Shown here one piece after another: positions 1 to 11,431 of a stretch of DNA of 64,000 nt; the first letter of the stretch is position 1; every line of letters begins with the position of its first letter. The stretch comes from Chrysoperla carnea. Taxonomy: Eukaryota > Arthropoda > Insecta > Neuroptera > Chrysopidae. The stretch is from assembly GCF_905475395.1 (NCBI RefSeq), contig NC_058342.1, positions 8,120,001-8,184,000 of the forward strand. The letters are read 5' to 3'. Both the position numbers and the translations under genes were made by a program. Below the pieces are notes generated by a model, which worked only from the letters and a program-made list of their open reading frames with translations, did no database searches and had not been told where the DNA came from.

Positions 1-1231
1 TAATTTCTGTTATATTAAGAAGTGCATTTTGAATGCAAAATTTAAAAAGAGTTCTTTAGATGAATGTGAAATTAAAATTTAGTAGAAGAATTATAAAATA
101 AAAGAGAAATTCAATTTTTTTGGAACAAATTATTTAATAAAATGCCATCAATTATCTTTGAAAAGTTTCGTTAATTTAATAAAAGTTGAATTTCAGATGA
201 AATTAAATTAATTAAAATTTAATTTGTTATAATAAATAAAAAAAAAAAAAAAATTATAATAACTAAATATAAGAATTTTATATTTTCATTTTAGATGAAG
301 TTAAATTTCGAAAATTTAAATAAATCAAAAAGTTTACACCTTAAAAATTTTATTTGGATAGAAATTTTTTTTTGTTTTTTTTAATTTTTACATTAAAAGT
401 AATGAATATTACAGTAAAATGTTGGAAAAATTTAATAAAATTTTGGCTGTTGGTTTATATTTATATTAGTCAGGTTTAAGCTCGTCGAAGCCGACCGGCT
501 CGAGTAACATGATATACACAATGTGTTAGTCATTTATGTGACAGTGTTCACAACCTGAAGTGTATCTCCTTTAATAAATGAATAAATAATAGTACACGTT
601 AAGTCGATTTTTGTTTGTTTTTTTGATGAACGGAGACTATTGTACATCGTACCTTGGCATGAAATTATCGTATATGTACGATGATTATCGTACGGTTGTG
701 AACCCTGATAAGTAACAGAATAATATATTGTTGTATATGTTTAGATGAAAAAGAATATTGCTTTCAAGCAACAAATAGAGGAAAGTACTTGAAGTTGTTG
801 ACTTGTTTAAGATATAGTTTGATTTTAGAAGATTGATAATAAGTACAGCTTAGAATTATATCTTGAAATTAAATTAAGTTATTACTATTTCTTATAAAAA
901 GAGGGTTAAATATATGAATGACAAATGATAACTGATTTAATAATTGTTTCAGGGTAAAGTCTGTAGTACAGTACTAAGCCTTGTTTCAATTAAATCGGCT
1001 GTTGCTCTGGTGTGCGATCTGTGTGTTACACGTGTACGTACGGCCATCCCCGAACGTTTCAACGTGCTGTGCCGTTTGTTATGTGGTGGGAGGGAGCACG
1101 TGCGGCATGCTGTTGCATGCGGGGGTTGCAGCTGATTTCACTTTTCTCATTTGCAACTTGCAGTGCAGTTGTGGATGGGGGTGAATTATATCAGTCTCTG
1201 ATAAGTTTGGTACGTTTCAGATTGTTCATAA
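1..1231. other. AT-rich non-coding stretch upstream of Copia gag
   Basis: I see no credible gene here. The first 900 bases are very AT-rich with an A-run near 240. About 1000-1190 is noticeably richer in G+C and could be the leader or old 5' LTR of the Copia element that follows. I found no copy of the 3' LTR candidate (from 5659) in this stretch, so the 5' LTR is missing, strongly diverged, or outside the window. The short ORFs overlapping 944-1293 in three frames are mutually exclusive and look spurious. Confidence 0.5.
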
Positions 1232-1361
1232 TTAGAAGTTTGCTATTATTTAGAAGACATACGCAAAGAAAGAACGAACGAGCAGAAAGATGAACAATTG
1301 TTCAAGAATCATGAGACTGTGGATACTCTACTTGACGCGTCAAACACTAATGAAAATACAG

Positions 1362-1521
1362 GTAAATTTTCATTTATTTTAGAAGTGGATCCAAATTAGT
1401 TAAAAAGCTAATAATAAATGGAACTTTGGATGTTTTTTATTGAAGTTTAGAAGTTTTAGAAGTTACGAGTTTTAATGAATCGTAAAATAAAATCCAAACT
1501 AAAATATTTTTATTAATAAAG
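1362..1521 (+). other. Candidate intron in the 5' part of Copia gag
   Basis: A GTAAAT donor at 1362 and an AAAG acceptor ending at 1521 bound a 160-base AT-rich segment. Removing it joins an open frame at 1232-1361 to the gag frame without a stop, and both sides are similar in style (Thr/Ser/Asn/Glu-rich). No ATG lies upstream in that frame within the open part, so a still earlier exon or a non-ATG start would be needed. The alternative is that gag simply starts at the ATG at 1638 and the fit is chance. Confidence 0.35.
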
Positions 1522-1637
1522 GGCCTGGAGTATCTGAAAGCCCAACAAGTCCAACAACTACGGCTCCAGTAGCAGGTCAGACTGAAATTGTCGGAAGTGT
1601 GTTAAATACACCAACGACTCAATCAGAAAGTATTGCA

Positions 1638-3101
1638 ATGATGACAAGTACACCAATTACTAAGTCCTCTGCTACACCAAGTCACTCGGGTACTACTGTA
1701 ACCCAAGCAGGTGACAGCAGTAATACTGTAAACGGTGAACAGACTAGCCAACAACAACCTTTTCCACAAAGTAGTCAAGAATGGCAACAGATGTTGAGTA
1801 GACAACGGGAAAACATTGAACTTCAAAACAAAAGTTTTGAGTCAATGAAAACTTTGATGGGTCATATTCAGAAAACTTCTGAAAATTTTCTAGCTGTAGA
1901 ACGGCTACGGATGCAAGATGTTCGAAATAACATACTTAACTCTACTGAGTTCTTTGATGAAACTCTGACACCACCTGGAACTGGAATGCTCACTCAATCC
2001 AGTTCACAAGACATTAATATAGAGGTTACCAAGGTTCTTAATGATTCTCTTACCGCTTTAAAAACTACTTTAGAGTCAAATGATAAAAAAGCTAATTACC
2101 AAGTACCAAGAAAATATCAACTCGGTCCGGATGCTGATATCACCATTTGGATGGATAAACTCAAGACGAAACTAATACAGAAAGACTTGATAGACGTAAT
2201 TGACTCGACAGTTACATCTCCTAGTGATTTAGATGCAGAAGCAATCAACAGAAGAAAACAAACAGTAAGAGAAATCATAACTAGCCATTTAGACGACAAA
2301 TATTATAAGAAAGTTCTCACAATTAAAGACCCTGTTGTGGTCATTGAAAAATTAAAAGAAGCTAAACGAGTTGAAAACAACGTCACACATACTTCAGTTA
2401 GAGCGAAGTTGTATCAAATGAGACTGCAACCCAAGGAGAGAATTGATCATTTCTGGAATAGATTCGACAATACCATTGTTGAATATGAGAACTGCGACAA
2501 CGCAGTGCCTTTAACAGATGAAGAGAAGAGATCATCTTTCTACCAAGCTGTCTGCAATACTATACCAGATATACGGATTACAGATTTAACACATAGAAGA
2601 ATTACAAAAAGATCAATGACTCTGGAGGAGTTGAAGTCTGGCTTGCTAGAAATGGAAGCTGAGAAAAAATCAAGCGTTTCTCAGGAACAAGGTGCTACTG
2701 CACATCAAGCTAAAAGGTTGAAGACACATCACGACAAATGCCATAGATGTAATCAGTTGGGCCACTACATGGAAAAATGTCCTTTAATAGAAACCGGTCA
2801 ATGGTATTGTTACATTTGCAAGGTCATAACTAATCATAATGCAAATACTTGTACCAATTATGAGGCTGGTACTCAAAAATCGAGTAATTTTGAGTTCCAA
2901 CGTGGTCGTGGTCGTGGTAGAGGTAGAGGTAGAGGTGCTTTTAGAAGAGGTACTACTTCTAGAGGAGGTTTCAGAGGTAAATCCAGGGGATTTGCTAAAA
3001 AAAACCGAAAGGCGTTCGGAAAGCAAGCAGTACCACCAAAATATGGAGACAATCAAAATCCACAAGCACGCCAAGCAGGTATGATTATATTAATAATGTA
3101 G
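1638..3101 (+). CDS. gag: Copia-type retrotransposon Gag
   Basis: This encodes the capsid/nucleocapsid precursor of a Ty1/Copia-type LTR retrotransposon, which packages element RNA into cytoplasmic virus-like particles. The ATG at 1638 is the first in frame; the frame is open further 5' and may be entered by splicing. The N-terminal 60 residues are Thr/Ser/Gln-rich and probably disordered. The middle has the helical Gag fold typical of UBN2-like Copia capsids. A zinc knuckle CHRCNQLGHYMEKC lies at about 2740-2785, followed by a second Cys/His cluster and an RG/RGG-rich tail (about 2905-2990) expected to bind RNA. At about 490 residues it is long for a separate Gag. The frame closes at 3101, and the protease aspartate (ADTGATEH) follows in the -1 frame, so Gag and Pol are no longer in one frame. 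This is the only long unbroken frame of the element. Confidence 0.85.
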   Translation: MMTSTPITKSSATPSHSGTTVTQAGDSSNTVNGEQTSQQQPFPQSSQEWQQMLSRQRENIELQNKSFESMKTLMGHIQKTSENFLAVERLRMQDVRNNILNSTEFFDETLTPPGTGMLTQSSSQDINIEVTKVLNDSLTALKTTLESNDKKANYQVPRKYQLGPDADITIWMDKLKTKLIQKDLIDVIDSTVTSPSDLDAEAINRRKQTVREIITSHLDDKYYKKVLTIKDPVVVIEKLKEAKRVENNVTHTSVRAKLYQMRLQPKERIDHFWNRFDNTIVEYENCDNAVPLTDEEKRSSFYQAVCNTIPDIRITDLTHRRITKRSMTLEELKSGLLEMEAEKKSSVSQEQGATAHQAKRLKTHHDKCHRCNQLGHYMEKCPLIETGQWYCYICKVITNHNANTCTNYEAGTQKSSNFEFQRGRGRGRGRGRGAFRRGTTSRGGFRGKSRGFAKKNRKAFGKQAVPPKYGDNQNPQARQAGMIILIM

Positions 3102-5370
3102 ATAATATTTCGTTTATTGCAGACACAGGTGCTACTGAACATATAATAAATAAAATAAAATAAATAAAAATAAATAATAATAAATAAAATACTCAATGCA
3201 AAAATTAGCACACATATGAATAAAATTAGAAGGTTTGGATGTTTAGCTTATGTTAAACTTCCAATATCAGAAAACAAGTTTTCTGGAAGAGCAATACGAG
3301 CCATACTGGTGGGTTACTCACGTACTGGATATGTATTGTGGGAGCCAACCTCTGGCAAATTCTTAAATTCTAGACATGTCAGGTTTAATGAAAAATTAGT
3401 TTATAGGGATGTTTGCAAGGCGGGGCATTTAGAAGTTGAAGATTCTCTATCAATTGAAAAACAAAAAGAAGTAGAAGCAAATGATTATTCAATTGATGGG
3501 GGGGTCGAATCTGAATCTTCCGTTGTGAATACTCCTGTAACAGAAAAATTTTAAGAAAAACTAGTTGAACCAGACAAGTCTAGAAAACGTAAATTAGATG
3601 AAAATGTATCAAATGATACTGAACTTAAGAAGCTGAGAACTTCTAAGAGAAAACCAAAACCTAAATTAGATGAGAACTTTGTTTATGCCAAAACTGCAGA
3701 AAAGTTCCAAATTGTAGACGAAGAAGAATTCATTCACGCTATGCTTACCACAGTAAACAATGATCCTAGTAATTATAAAGAATGTTTGCTGCGTGAGGAT
3801 GGTGCTGAGTGGAGTAAAGCTATTAAAGAAGAATTCAAATCGATAGAAGATAATCAAGTCTATGAACTAGTAGACAGACCTGTAGATGTTAATGTTTTGG
3901 ACTCTAGATGGGTTCTAAAAACAAAAATTGGCAAAACTGGCGAAACCATCTATAAAGCTAGAGTGGTTGTAAGAGGTTTTCTAGATGAAAACGAGTACGA
4001 GTTGAAAGAAACTTATGCTCCAGTGTCCAGACTTCCTGTAATTAGATCTGCACTAGCAATCATAAATAAACTTGATTTAGATGCAAAGCAAATGGATGTA
4101 AAAACAGCCTTTCTGTACGGTACTCTAGAAAAAGCCATTTTTATGGAGATACCAGAAGGTTATGATTGTAGTGATGAGATTAGAAGTACTAAAGTCTGGA
4201 AGCTCAAGAAATCTCTATATGGATTAAAGATTAGTCCTAAAAGATGGAATAAGAGGTTCACTGAAGAGGCTCTAAAATTAGGTTTAGAGAATGATTTAAA
4301 TGAACCATGCTTATTCACTTGGAGAAAAGATGGAAAAATTGCTATTGTAATTCTATATGTAGATGATATGATTGCAGCTAGTAATAACCCAGAAAAGCTA
4401 GAAGAAATTATAGATCATTTCAGCAAGGTCTTTGAAATGAAAATACTGGGAGAACCGGAGAATTTTCTTGGAATGAAGATACATCGCGTTAGAAGTAAAC
4501 GTGAAATGTCTATTACACAGCCAGAGTATACAGAGAAAATCCTGGAACGATTTAATTTAAAAATATGCAATACTCACGACAAACCTATGATAACTAGACA
4601 AGTCAAAAACAGAAACAGAAAAAGTAAAGGAAAATTAGATGATTCTAATGATCCAACTAATGCAGTTGAGTTTGTTGTATCTAGCTGGTGCAACAAGACC
4701 AGATATAGCATATGCTGTAAATCTGTTGTCTAGTAAACAGAATAATCCTACTAAAGGAGATTGGACAGAAGTCAAAAGAATTTTCCGATACCTCAGAGGA
4801 ACAACTGACTTAGGTTTGTACTATAGAGGTAAAACCGAAGTTATGGAAGCTTTGACAGATTCTAGCTTCAGAGATCGAGAAAAGTCGACTTCTACAAGTG
4901 GTTATATAATCCAGCTGTATGGTGATACAGTAGCATGGAGAAGCCACAAACAATCCTCTCCTGCAACATCAACATGCCAGGCAGAATATCTTGCCATGAG
5001 TGAATCCTGTAAGGAAATAATTTCCTTAGATAAAGTGACTAGAGATATAATAGGTAAAACTATGTATCCGGTCACTGTTAGATGTGATAATAAATCAGCC
5101 TGTGACTGTACTCAGATGGAGGGAAGTCACAAACTAAAAGATTTTGATGATGATGTCAATCTTATCAAATTAAATTTGGCTGAAAGAGAAATTACAGGTA
5201 TTAAACCTCAAATGGCAGAAACTCACGGTGATTTTATAAAATCATGTGTCTTAGCGAGTAAAATTAAAGTTAAATGCATATCCACCAAAGAAAACATTGC
5301 GGATATCATGACTAAACCTTTACCATCCCCATTGCATATTAAATTTAGAAATAAAATGATGAATATTTAG
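3102..5370 (+). pseudogene. pol: Copia-type Pol, broken (protease, integrase end, RT, RNase H)
   Basis: This is the remnant of a Copia polyprotein that would cleave Gag-Pol, reverse-transcribe element RNA and integrate the cDNA. The protease motif ADTGATEH is at about 3119-3142 and then stops abruptly in an AATAAA-rich simple repeat, so the rest of the protease and nearly all of the integrase core are missing. Coding resumes at about 3216 with the integrase C-terminal block (RRFGCLAYVKLP ... GYVLW). An in-frame TAA at 3552-3554 precedes the RT domain (3741-4660), which keeps its YVDD catalytic box near 4353. A frameshift near 4665 separates RT from a second piece (to 5370) carrying LAGATRPDIAYAVN and the Copia-type RNase H ending ENIADIMTKPLP. 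The order protease-integrase-RT-RNase H is diagnostic of Copia. The element cannot be autonomous. Confidence 0.9.
3140..3190. repeat. AATAAA-type simple repeat replacing protease/integrase
   Basis: A run of AATAAA/AAATA units sits exactly where the Copia protease breaks off and before integrase C-terminal coding resumes. It marks the junction of a large internal deletion. Confidence 0.8.
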
Positions 5371-5645
5371 ATGGCAAAATTTAGATGATATAGAAGCTAA
5401 ATATAGAATTAATATATATTATTTTAATTAATAAATCAAATCATATGCTAATTACTCATTCTTTTACAGAAATCATTACCTAGTCTTAGCAGATTGGCAG
5501 TGGAAAGAAGTGAGGAGTTCAGGGACCAAATATTAATATACTTAATACTTATCCTTTGATTATCTCTATTATTCATATTTTATACGATCTTAGATGTAAT
5601 TTTAGAATTTATTAAATTTATTTTTATGATTAAAACATGTATGTG

Positions 5646-5658
5646 CAAAGGGAGGGAG
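5646..5658 (+). promoter_or_regulatory. Polypurine tract of the Copia element
   Basis: The purine tract AAAGGGAGGGAG lies directly before TGTTAGAAG. This is the expected position of the plus-strand primer next to a 3' LTR. Confidence 0.7.
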
Positions 5659-5904
5659 TGTTAGAAGTATTTAGCTTTGCCCAAACATGTGGCACCATCT
5701 CTTAGATGAAAAAATAAAGAGACGGTATACGACAAGTCACAAAAATATATTTAGAAGGCTCTGCATGTATTAATAGACATATCTGAATACCGCATAAAGA
5801 ATTGTAATATTGATAATAAAGTGGTAACTAGATAGTTAAAAAATATACAAGAATAACCACGTGTTTATATAGTTTTTATAGCCATCCTTCCTGAATATTC
5901 CACA
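5659..5904 (+). repeat. Candidate 3' LTR of the Copia element
   Basis: It begins TGTTAGAAG immediately after the polypurine tract and contains an AATAAA near 5710. A plausible end is the ATTCCACA at 5904, giving about 246 bases, which is in the Copia range. No matching 5' LTR was found, so the 3' boundary is a guess. Confidence 0.5.
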
Positions 5905-5993
5905 AAATTTACCTTAAGTCCTACATCATAGTGTCCATAAGGCATAATTTAATATTATGTTCTCCCTAGCTTAGACATTGTTATATGTTTAAA

Positions 5994-6127
5994 ATTTATT
6001 TCGTGTACGTCCATATTTTAGTTGAAATTCACGTAGGTTTAAACATGGTAAATTTTTAGGATTTATTTGGAATACGCCCATTTTGTAGTTGAAATTCACG
6101 TAGATTTAAACATGTTAAGTTTTCGGT
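5994..6127 (+). repeat. Two direct repeats of 67 bases
   Basis: The blocks at 5994-6060 and 6061-6127 share ATTTATTT, TAGTTGAAATTCACGTAG and TTTAAACATG with scattered substitutions. They abut the 75-base array downstream. Confidence 0.75.
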
Positions 6128-6144
6128 TTGTAGACTTAAGGATA

Positions 6145-6353
6145 GTTGTTTAAGTTTCTTGATATTTTGTTCAAGTACACGCTGTTGCTAGTAATAAATT
6201 ATTTATATATTCGAAGATTGTTGTTTAAGTTTGTTGATATTTTGTTCAAGTACACGCTGTGGCTAGAAATAAATTATTTATATATTCGAAGATTGTTGTT
6301 TAAGTTTGTTGATATTTTGTTCAAGTACACGCTGTTGCTAGAAATAAATCACT
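6145..6353 (+). repeat. 75-base tandem repeat, nearly three copies
   Basis: The landmark GTTGTTTAAG occurs at 6145, 6220 and 6295, giving an exact 75-base period, with about 2.8 units in total. Because 75 is divisible by three, one frame stays open across the array, but the resulting peptide is probably an artefact of repeat length. Confidence 0.9.
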
Positions 6354-6619
6354 ACATAGTATAAAACAAAGTCGATTTCTCTGTCCCTATGCCCCTTTGT
6401 ATGCTTAAATATTTGAAACTACGCAACGAATTTTGGTGCGGTTTTTTTTTTAATAGATAGAGTGATTCAAGAGGAAGGTTTATATGTATAATAACATCAA
6501 TTAAATAGTGAAGAAGTACTGCTATTTTTGAGGTTTCTAATGTGATGTCGTAAATAATTACATTTTTTCCGCATACATTGCAAACGTAGGCTGAACCCTA
6601 CGAGTTTTATTAAAATAAT

Positions 6620-6772
6620 TGTTATATACATATCTATGATTCATCTCTTTCATCTGTAACATTTATTAATATCTGTGAACTTATTATTATTGATACCTTT
6701 TAGTTTATATCATAGACAATTTTGTATAACATTTCAGTTAGTTCAATAAATACATTTGATTAATACACAACA
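6620..6772 (+). repeat. Gypsy-1 5' LTR
   Basis: The sequence runs TG...CA and is 153 bases long. It contains an AATAAA-like signal near 6745. It differs from the 3' LTR at one G/A position near 6638. Confidence 0.95.
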
Positions 6773-6776
6773 AAGT

Positions 6777-6792
6777 TGGCGACGAGGATTAA
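6777..6792 (+). promoter_or_regulatory. Gypsy-1 primer-binding site
   Basis: TGGCGACGAGGA begins four bases after the LTR. TGG pairs with the CCA end of a tRNA, the usual arrangement for priming minus-strand DNA. I cannot name the tRNA with certainty. Confidence 0.7.
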
Positions 6793-7124
6793 AAAATAGT
6801 AAAAGTAGGCACGACGAGTGCATCAAAATAAAATAAAAAGTGTTAATAAGTGTTAAAACAAGACATTGATTGACAATATAACGTGATTAAGTGACAAAAA
6901 CAGTTAAAATTACATAAAAATTACAAAATAAAAATGTAATTTAGTACAGTGCGCCGTGGTACATGTAAATCAAACACATACAAAAATAAACTACACCCAA
7001 AAAAAAAAATTCCCAACTGTTAACATTCAAATACAACCTAAAAAAAAAAAAAAAGTAACAATAATAATATACAAACAATAACATTGCGGTAATTAAATTA
7101 AAAGTGTATACCAGTATAATCACA

Positions 7125-10100
7125 ATGGCAACGGAACAATTAATCGCGGAAATGTTAAGTGCAATTAAGCGACAAGGCGACACATTGACAGCGTTAGTGC
7201 AAAACCAACAAGTGGCAAACAACGTTGCTGCAAATAATACGAACACAATTGTAAGTCACAACATTATGATTGAAAGTTTCGACCCGGAAGAAGAAGATTT
7301 TAGTTCATACAAAGAACGGTTAGAGAATTTTATTAATTTAAGAGGAGTTAACGAAAATGATGATAAGACAAAACGAAATTTACTGCTGGGGTGTTTAAAA
7401 CGAGTACAGTTTCAACAGCTAGCGGCAATAACAGCACCAGAAAGACCAGGAGACAAATCGTACGACGAACTAGTAAAATTGTTGACACAACGGTTTGATA
7501 AAATAACGTCAGTACACACAGAAAGACATAAATTTCTATCACGAATACAAGGTAAAACAGAAACAATAGCGAATTACGTTAGCGGATTAAAAGAATTAGC
7601 ACAAAAATGTAACTGGGTCTGTCCAAAAGAAGACTGTAAGACTGTCATTGATACGATTTTTCAAGCACAATTCATACGGGGACTCAGAGAAGCGAACGTT
7701 CGTGAAAAGATGCTAAGTATGGGCGAAACAACGTTAGAAAAGACGATACAAACGGCTTTAAACATTGAAGCTGCGCATAAACAAACTCGTGAAGAATACG
7801 CAGGCACAGGGACATCTAACGTGAACAAAATAACACAGCGACAAGCAAGAAGTAAATCAAGAGGCGATAGAACAGCTCTTACACCGCATACTTCCAAAAG
7901 TAGAAATACATCAAAATCACCAAATCGGAAATCGCGAAACAACCTGTCAAACATTGGTCTGAACGGGTTATGCCTCCATTGCGGGTATAATAACCACACG
8001 TCACAAGAATGCAGCGTAAAACACAAACTATTTTGCAAAGCCTGTAAAAAAAAGGGACACATAGAGAAAGTTTGTATAACCACACGAAAGAATACGAGTA
8101 ATGTTCGCCAGACGACCACAGACGACAACACATACGATGACGAAGAACGCAATAGTATAAACAAAATAACCGAAGTTACTATTTTTGAAATTAAGAATGA
8201 AGAACATTTTGCGCGTAAATTCAACGTCAAAGTTCGGCTCCAAAATAAAACACAAACTTTCGAGTTAGACACTGGCAGTCCAGTAACAATACTATCGCAA
8301 CACGACTATAACAAACTAAATCTACGAGCGACAGTTACTGAATGCACAAATATACGTTTTCGAGCATACAACGAAGAATTAATAATACCAATTGGCTACG
8401 TTGAAATACCAGTGACATACAAAAGATTTACAACACATCTTACGTTATACATCGTAAAAAGAAATTTCACTCCGATACTGGGACGAGTGTGGTTCCGGAA
8501 ACTGAAAATAATACATTTACCAATAACGAGCGAACACGACGGTGATGAAAACGGAATAAGACAAATAGACATTACGGGGAAATACCGACAAATTTTTGAA
8601 AATAGAGTGGGGAAAATGCCAAACGTTAAATTTAAACTGGAACTAAAAGAAGATGCGACACCGGTTTTCTTGCCCCCACGCACAGTTCCATTCGCACTAC
8701 ATCGTAAAGTAGAGGAAGAGATCGCGAAACTTGAGCAAGAAAATATCATTGAAAAAGTGGAGTTCAGCCAATGGGGTACTCCTTTGGTAGTCGTACCCAA
8801 GGCAAACGGAGAAATAAGAATCTGTGCAGACTACAAAAACACCGTCAATAAACATTTGAAAGAAACTCATTATCCAATTCCGAAAATCGACGAGATTATA
8901 AACAGCACACACGGAAGCGAATATTTTTGCGTATTAGATTTGCACAAAGCTTACCTACACATAGAATTGGACGAAGAAAGTCAATTAGTAGCAGCAATAA
9001 GCACCCATTTACCCAATAAATACTTAGTGGACTATCAAACGTAAGATATTATTTCGACGATATCATAATATTCGGGAAGACAAAACAAGATTGCGAACAA
9101 CATTTGGACGAATGCTTAAAACGACTGGAAAAACACGACTTACATTTAAACCGAGAAAAATGTCAATTTTTCGTAACACAAATCAAATACTTGGGAAACA
9201 TTATATCAAAAAAAGGAGTGGAAAAAGACCCAAACAAAACGGCAGCGATCGCAAAGGCACACATACCTACAAACGTGACGGAGCTACGACAATTTTTGGG
9301 GGTTGTGCAGTTCTCCTCAAAATTCGTTCCGATGCTATCGACAAAAATGCAACCCCTGTACGAACTGTTACGAAAAGAAGCGGATTTCGTGTGGAGCAAA
9401 CAATGCCAGCACGCTTTTGAAACCGAAGAAAGAAATCATAGGCGATCGAATACTTACCACATACGCACAAGACTTACCGTTGATTTTAGAAGTCGATGCA
9501 TCTCCCTACGGTTTGGGAGCCATGCTAGCTCATAAAATCGGGAACGAAACGAGACCTATTTGTTTTATTTCGCGATCCTTAACAAAAGCGGAGAAGCAAT
9601 ACTCACATTTGGACAAAGAAGCTACAGCGATTTATTGGTCGACGTCAAAATTGTGGCAATATTTATACGGCCGAAAATTTGAACTCATAACAGACAGCAA
9701 ACCATTAAAAACGATATTAAATCCGAATAAAAATTTACCGGCAGTTACGGCGATGCGGTTAATGCGATACGCGTTACATATGAGACAATTTAATTACGAA
9801 ATAACATACAGACGAGGTAATGAAAATATTGTAGCTGATTTTCTATCGCGTGCGCCTGTAGAAAGCGTAAACGAGACGAACGAGTAGACGAAATTTTCAA
9901 AGTAGAAGAAGAGATACTACAGATATTACAATTGTCTTGCACAAAAGCAATCACATACCAAGAAATAGCAAGCGAAACAAAACGCGACAAAGAATTAAGC
10001 GAACTGAAACGGAAATTAGAAAATGGTACAGAATGTGAAAATCAGTCCGAATACTCACTACACAAAGACGTTATAATGCGGGGAAATAGAGTTATCATAC

Positions 10101-11194
10101 CGAAAACCTTACAAGAATATGTGCTTGGCGAGTTACACAACACTCATTGCGGCATCGTGAAAATGAAAGCCATCGCGCGATCAACGGTTTATTGGAAGAA
10201 TATCGATAAAGATATCGAACAGATTGCAAAAGCATGTCACATCTGCGCTCAGTATCAAAAAGCGGATCGACATGTTCCATTACACAAATGGGAAACGCCT
10301 ACAGAACCGTGGCAAAGAATTCACATTGACTTTGCGGGCCCAATCTACGAAAAACAACTACTAATAGTTATCGATGCATTAACAAAGTGGGTTGAGGTGA
10401 TAGTGTTCGACAAAGCACCCACGTCAAAAACAACAATTACTGCGCTCAAACACATATTCGCTGCGCAGGGGCTACCAATGACAATCGTTTCCGACAACGC
10501 GACAATATTCAAGAGCGACGAATTTGAGCAATTCTTAGAAGCCAACGGTATAGCTCAATTAAACAGCGCACCAAATCATCCCGCCACAAATGGACAAGCG
10601 GAGCGTACAGTACAGACGATTAAAACGAAACTTAAGAAATTAATGTCCGAGTCGACGGGAAACATACGCGAGAAAATTGACGATATATTATTCGACTATC
10701 GCGCGACACCATTAAACTGCGGAAAAACACCGGCGGAATTACACTATAGTAGACAAATTAAAACAAAATTACATCTACTGACACCGCCAACCAACTTAAT
10801 AACCGATACAAAATACGACAAACATGAACGAAAAATAAAATCATTTACGATCGGACAACGAGTTCTATCCCGGAACTATTACGGCAATGATAAGTGGCGT
10901 TTGGGTACCATTGTTGAGCGACTCGGGAAAATACATTACCATGTGCGCCTCGACAACAAAGTAATCGTAAAGCGTCACGCAAATCAGTTAAAGCGTACTG
11001 CGTGCCAAACGACACCAGCGACTTCAGTCGACGAGCAAGTGAAGAAAAATGAAAACAAAGCGGTATTATTCAAGTTACCAGATATAAGCGTACAAAATCA
11101 ACGGAAACCGGCACAAGAGGAGCAAAAATCAGAACAAGTACAAGTACGACGATCAACACGTACACGTCGTCCGGTAGAACGTTTAAATTTATAG
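7125..11194 (+). pseudogene. gag-pol: Gypsy-1 Gag-Pol polyprotein, broken
   Basis: This was a single Gag-Pol frame; the ATG at 7125 follows an A-rich leader. Gag carries two zinc knuckles (CLHCGYNNHTSQEC near 7970 and CKACKKKGHIEKVC near 8034). The aspartic protease motif LDTGSPVTIL is near 8268. RT starts around 8600 and reads well to about 9004. There a segment of roughly 20 codons normally found just before the catalytic box is missing and the frame changes, so the ORF ends at 9044. The YFDD box survives in the next frame near 9048. Further frame changes occur near 9420 (before RNase H, VDASPYGLGAML) and near 9880 (before integrase). The integrase (9932-11194) keeps the HHCC zinc finger and all three DDE residues (HIDFAGP, VSDN, the E of QAERTVQ). 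The C-terminus is Arg/Thr-rich. Confidence 0.93.
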
Positions 11195-11261
11195 GGAAAC
11201 TTTTATTTTTTTATTATCATGTCAGTTAATTTTTTTTTTCTCTTCGGGAATTTCAAAATTA

Positions 11262-11273
11262 CGTGAGGGAGAG
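11262..11273 (+). promoter_or_regulatory. Gypsy-1 polypurine tract
   Basis: GTGAGGGAGAG directly precedes the 3' LTR and fits the plus-strand primer. Confidence 0.7.
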
Positions 11274-11426
11274 TGTTATATACATATCTATAATTCATCT
11301 CTTTCATCTGTAACATTTATTAATATCTGTGAACTTATTATTATTGATACCTTTTAGTTTATATCATAGACAATTTTGTATAACATTTCAGTTAGTTCAA
11401 TAAATACATTTGATTAATACACAACA
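11274..11426 (+). repeat. Gypsy-1 3' LTR
   Basis: A 153-base copy of the 5' LTR, followed by the target duplication ATAAT. Confidence 0.95.
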
Positions 11427-11431
11427 ATAAT

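Larger units (their letters stand above)
6620..11426 (+). mobile_element. Gypsy-type LTR retrotransposon (Gypsy-1), complete ends
   Basis: A 4.8-kb insertion with 153-base LTRs at both ends, each starting TGTTATATAC and ending ACACAACA. It is flanked on both sides by the 5-base target duplication ATAAT (6615-6619 and 11427-11431). A primer-binding site follows the 5' LTR and a purine tract precedes the 3' LTR. Reading by eye, the LTRs differ at one position, so insertion was recent. Internally it encodes Gag-protease-RT-RNase H-integrase, the Gypsy order, with no envelope gene. The pol region carries a deletion and at least two frameshifts, so it is non-autonomous despite the young LTRs. Confidence 0.95.

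Noticed and set aside
944-1293. Three overlapping plus-strand ORFs in the G+C-richer upstream segment
   Set aside because: They are in different frames over the same bases, match no family and have no shared start context; the bias follows local G+C content.
6146-6364. Repeat protein with 25-residue units
   Set aside because: The period of 75 bases keeps any open frame open; there is no sign of coding selection and no initiation context.
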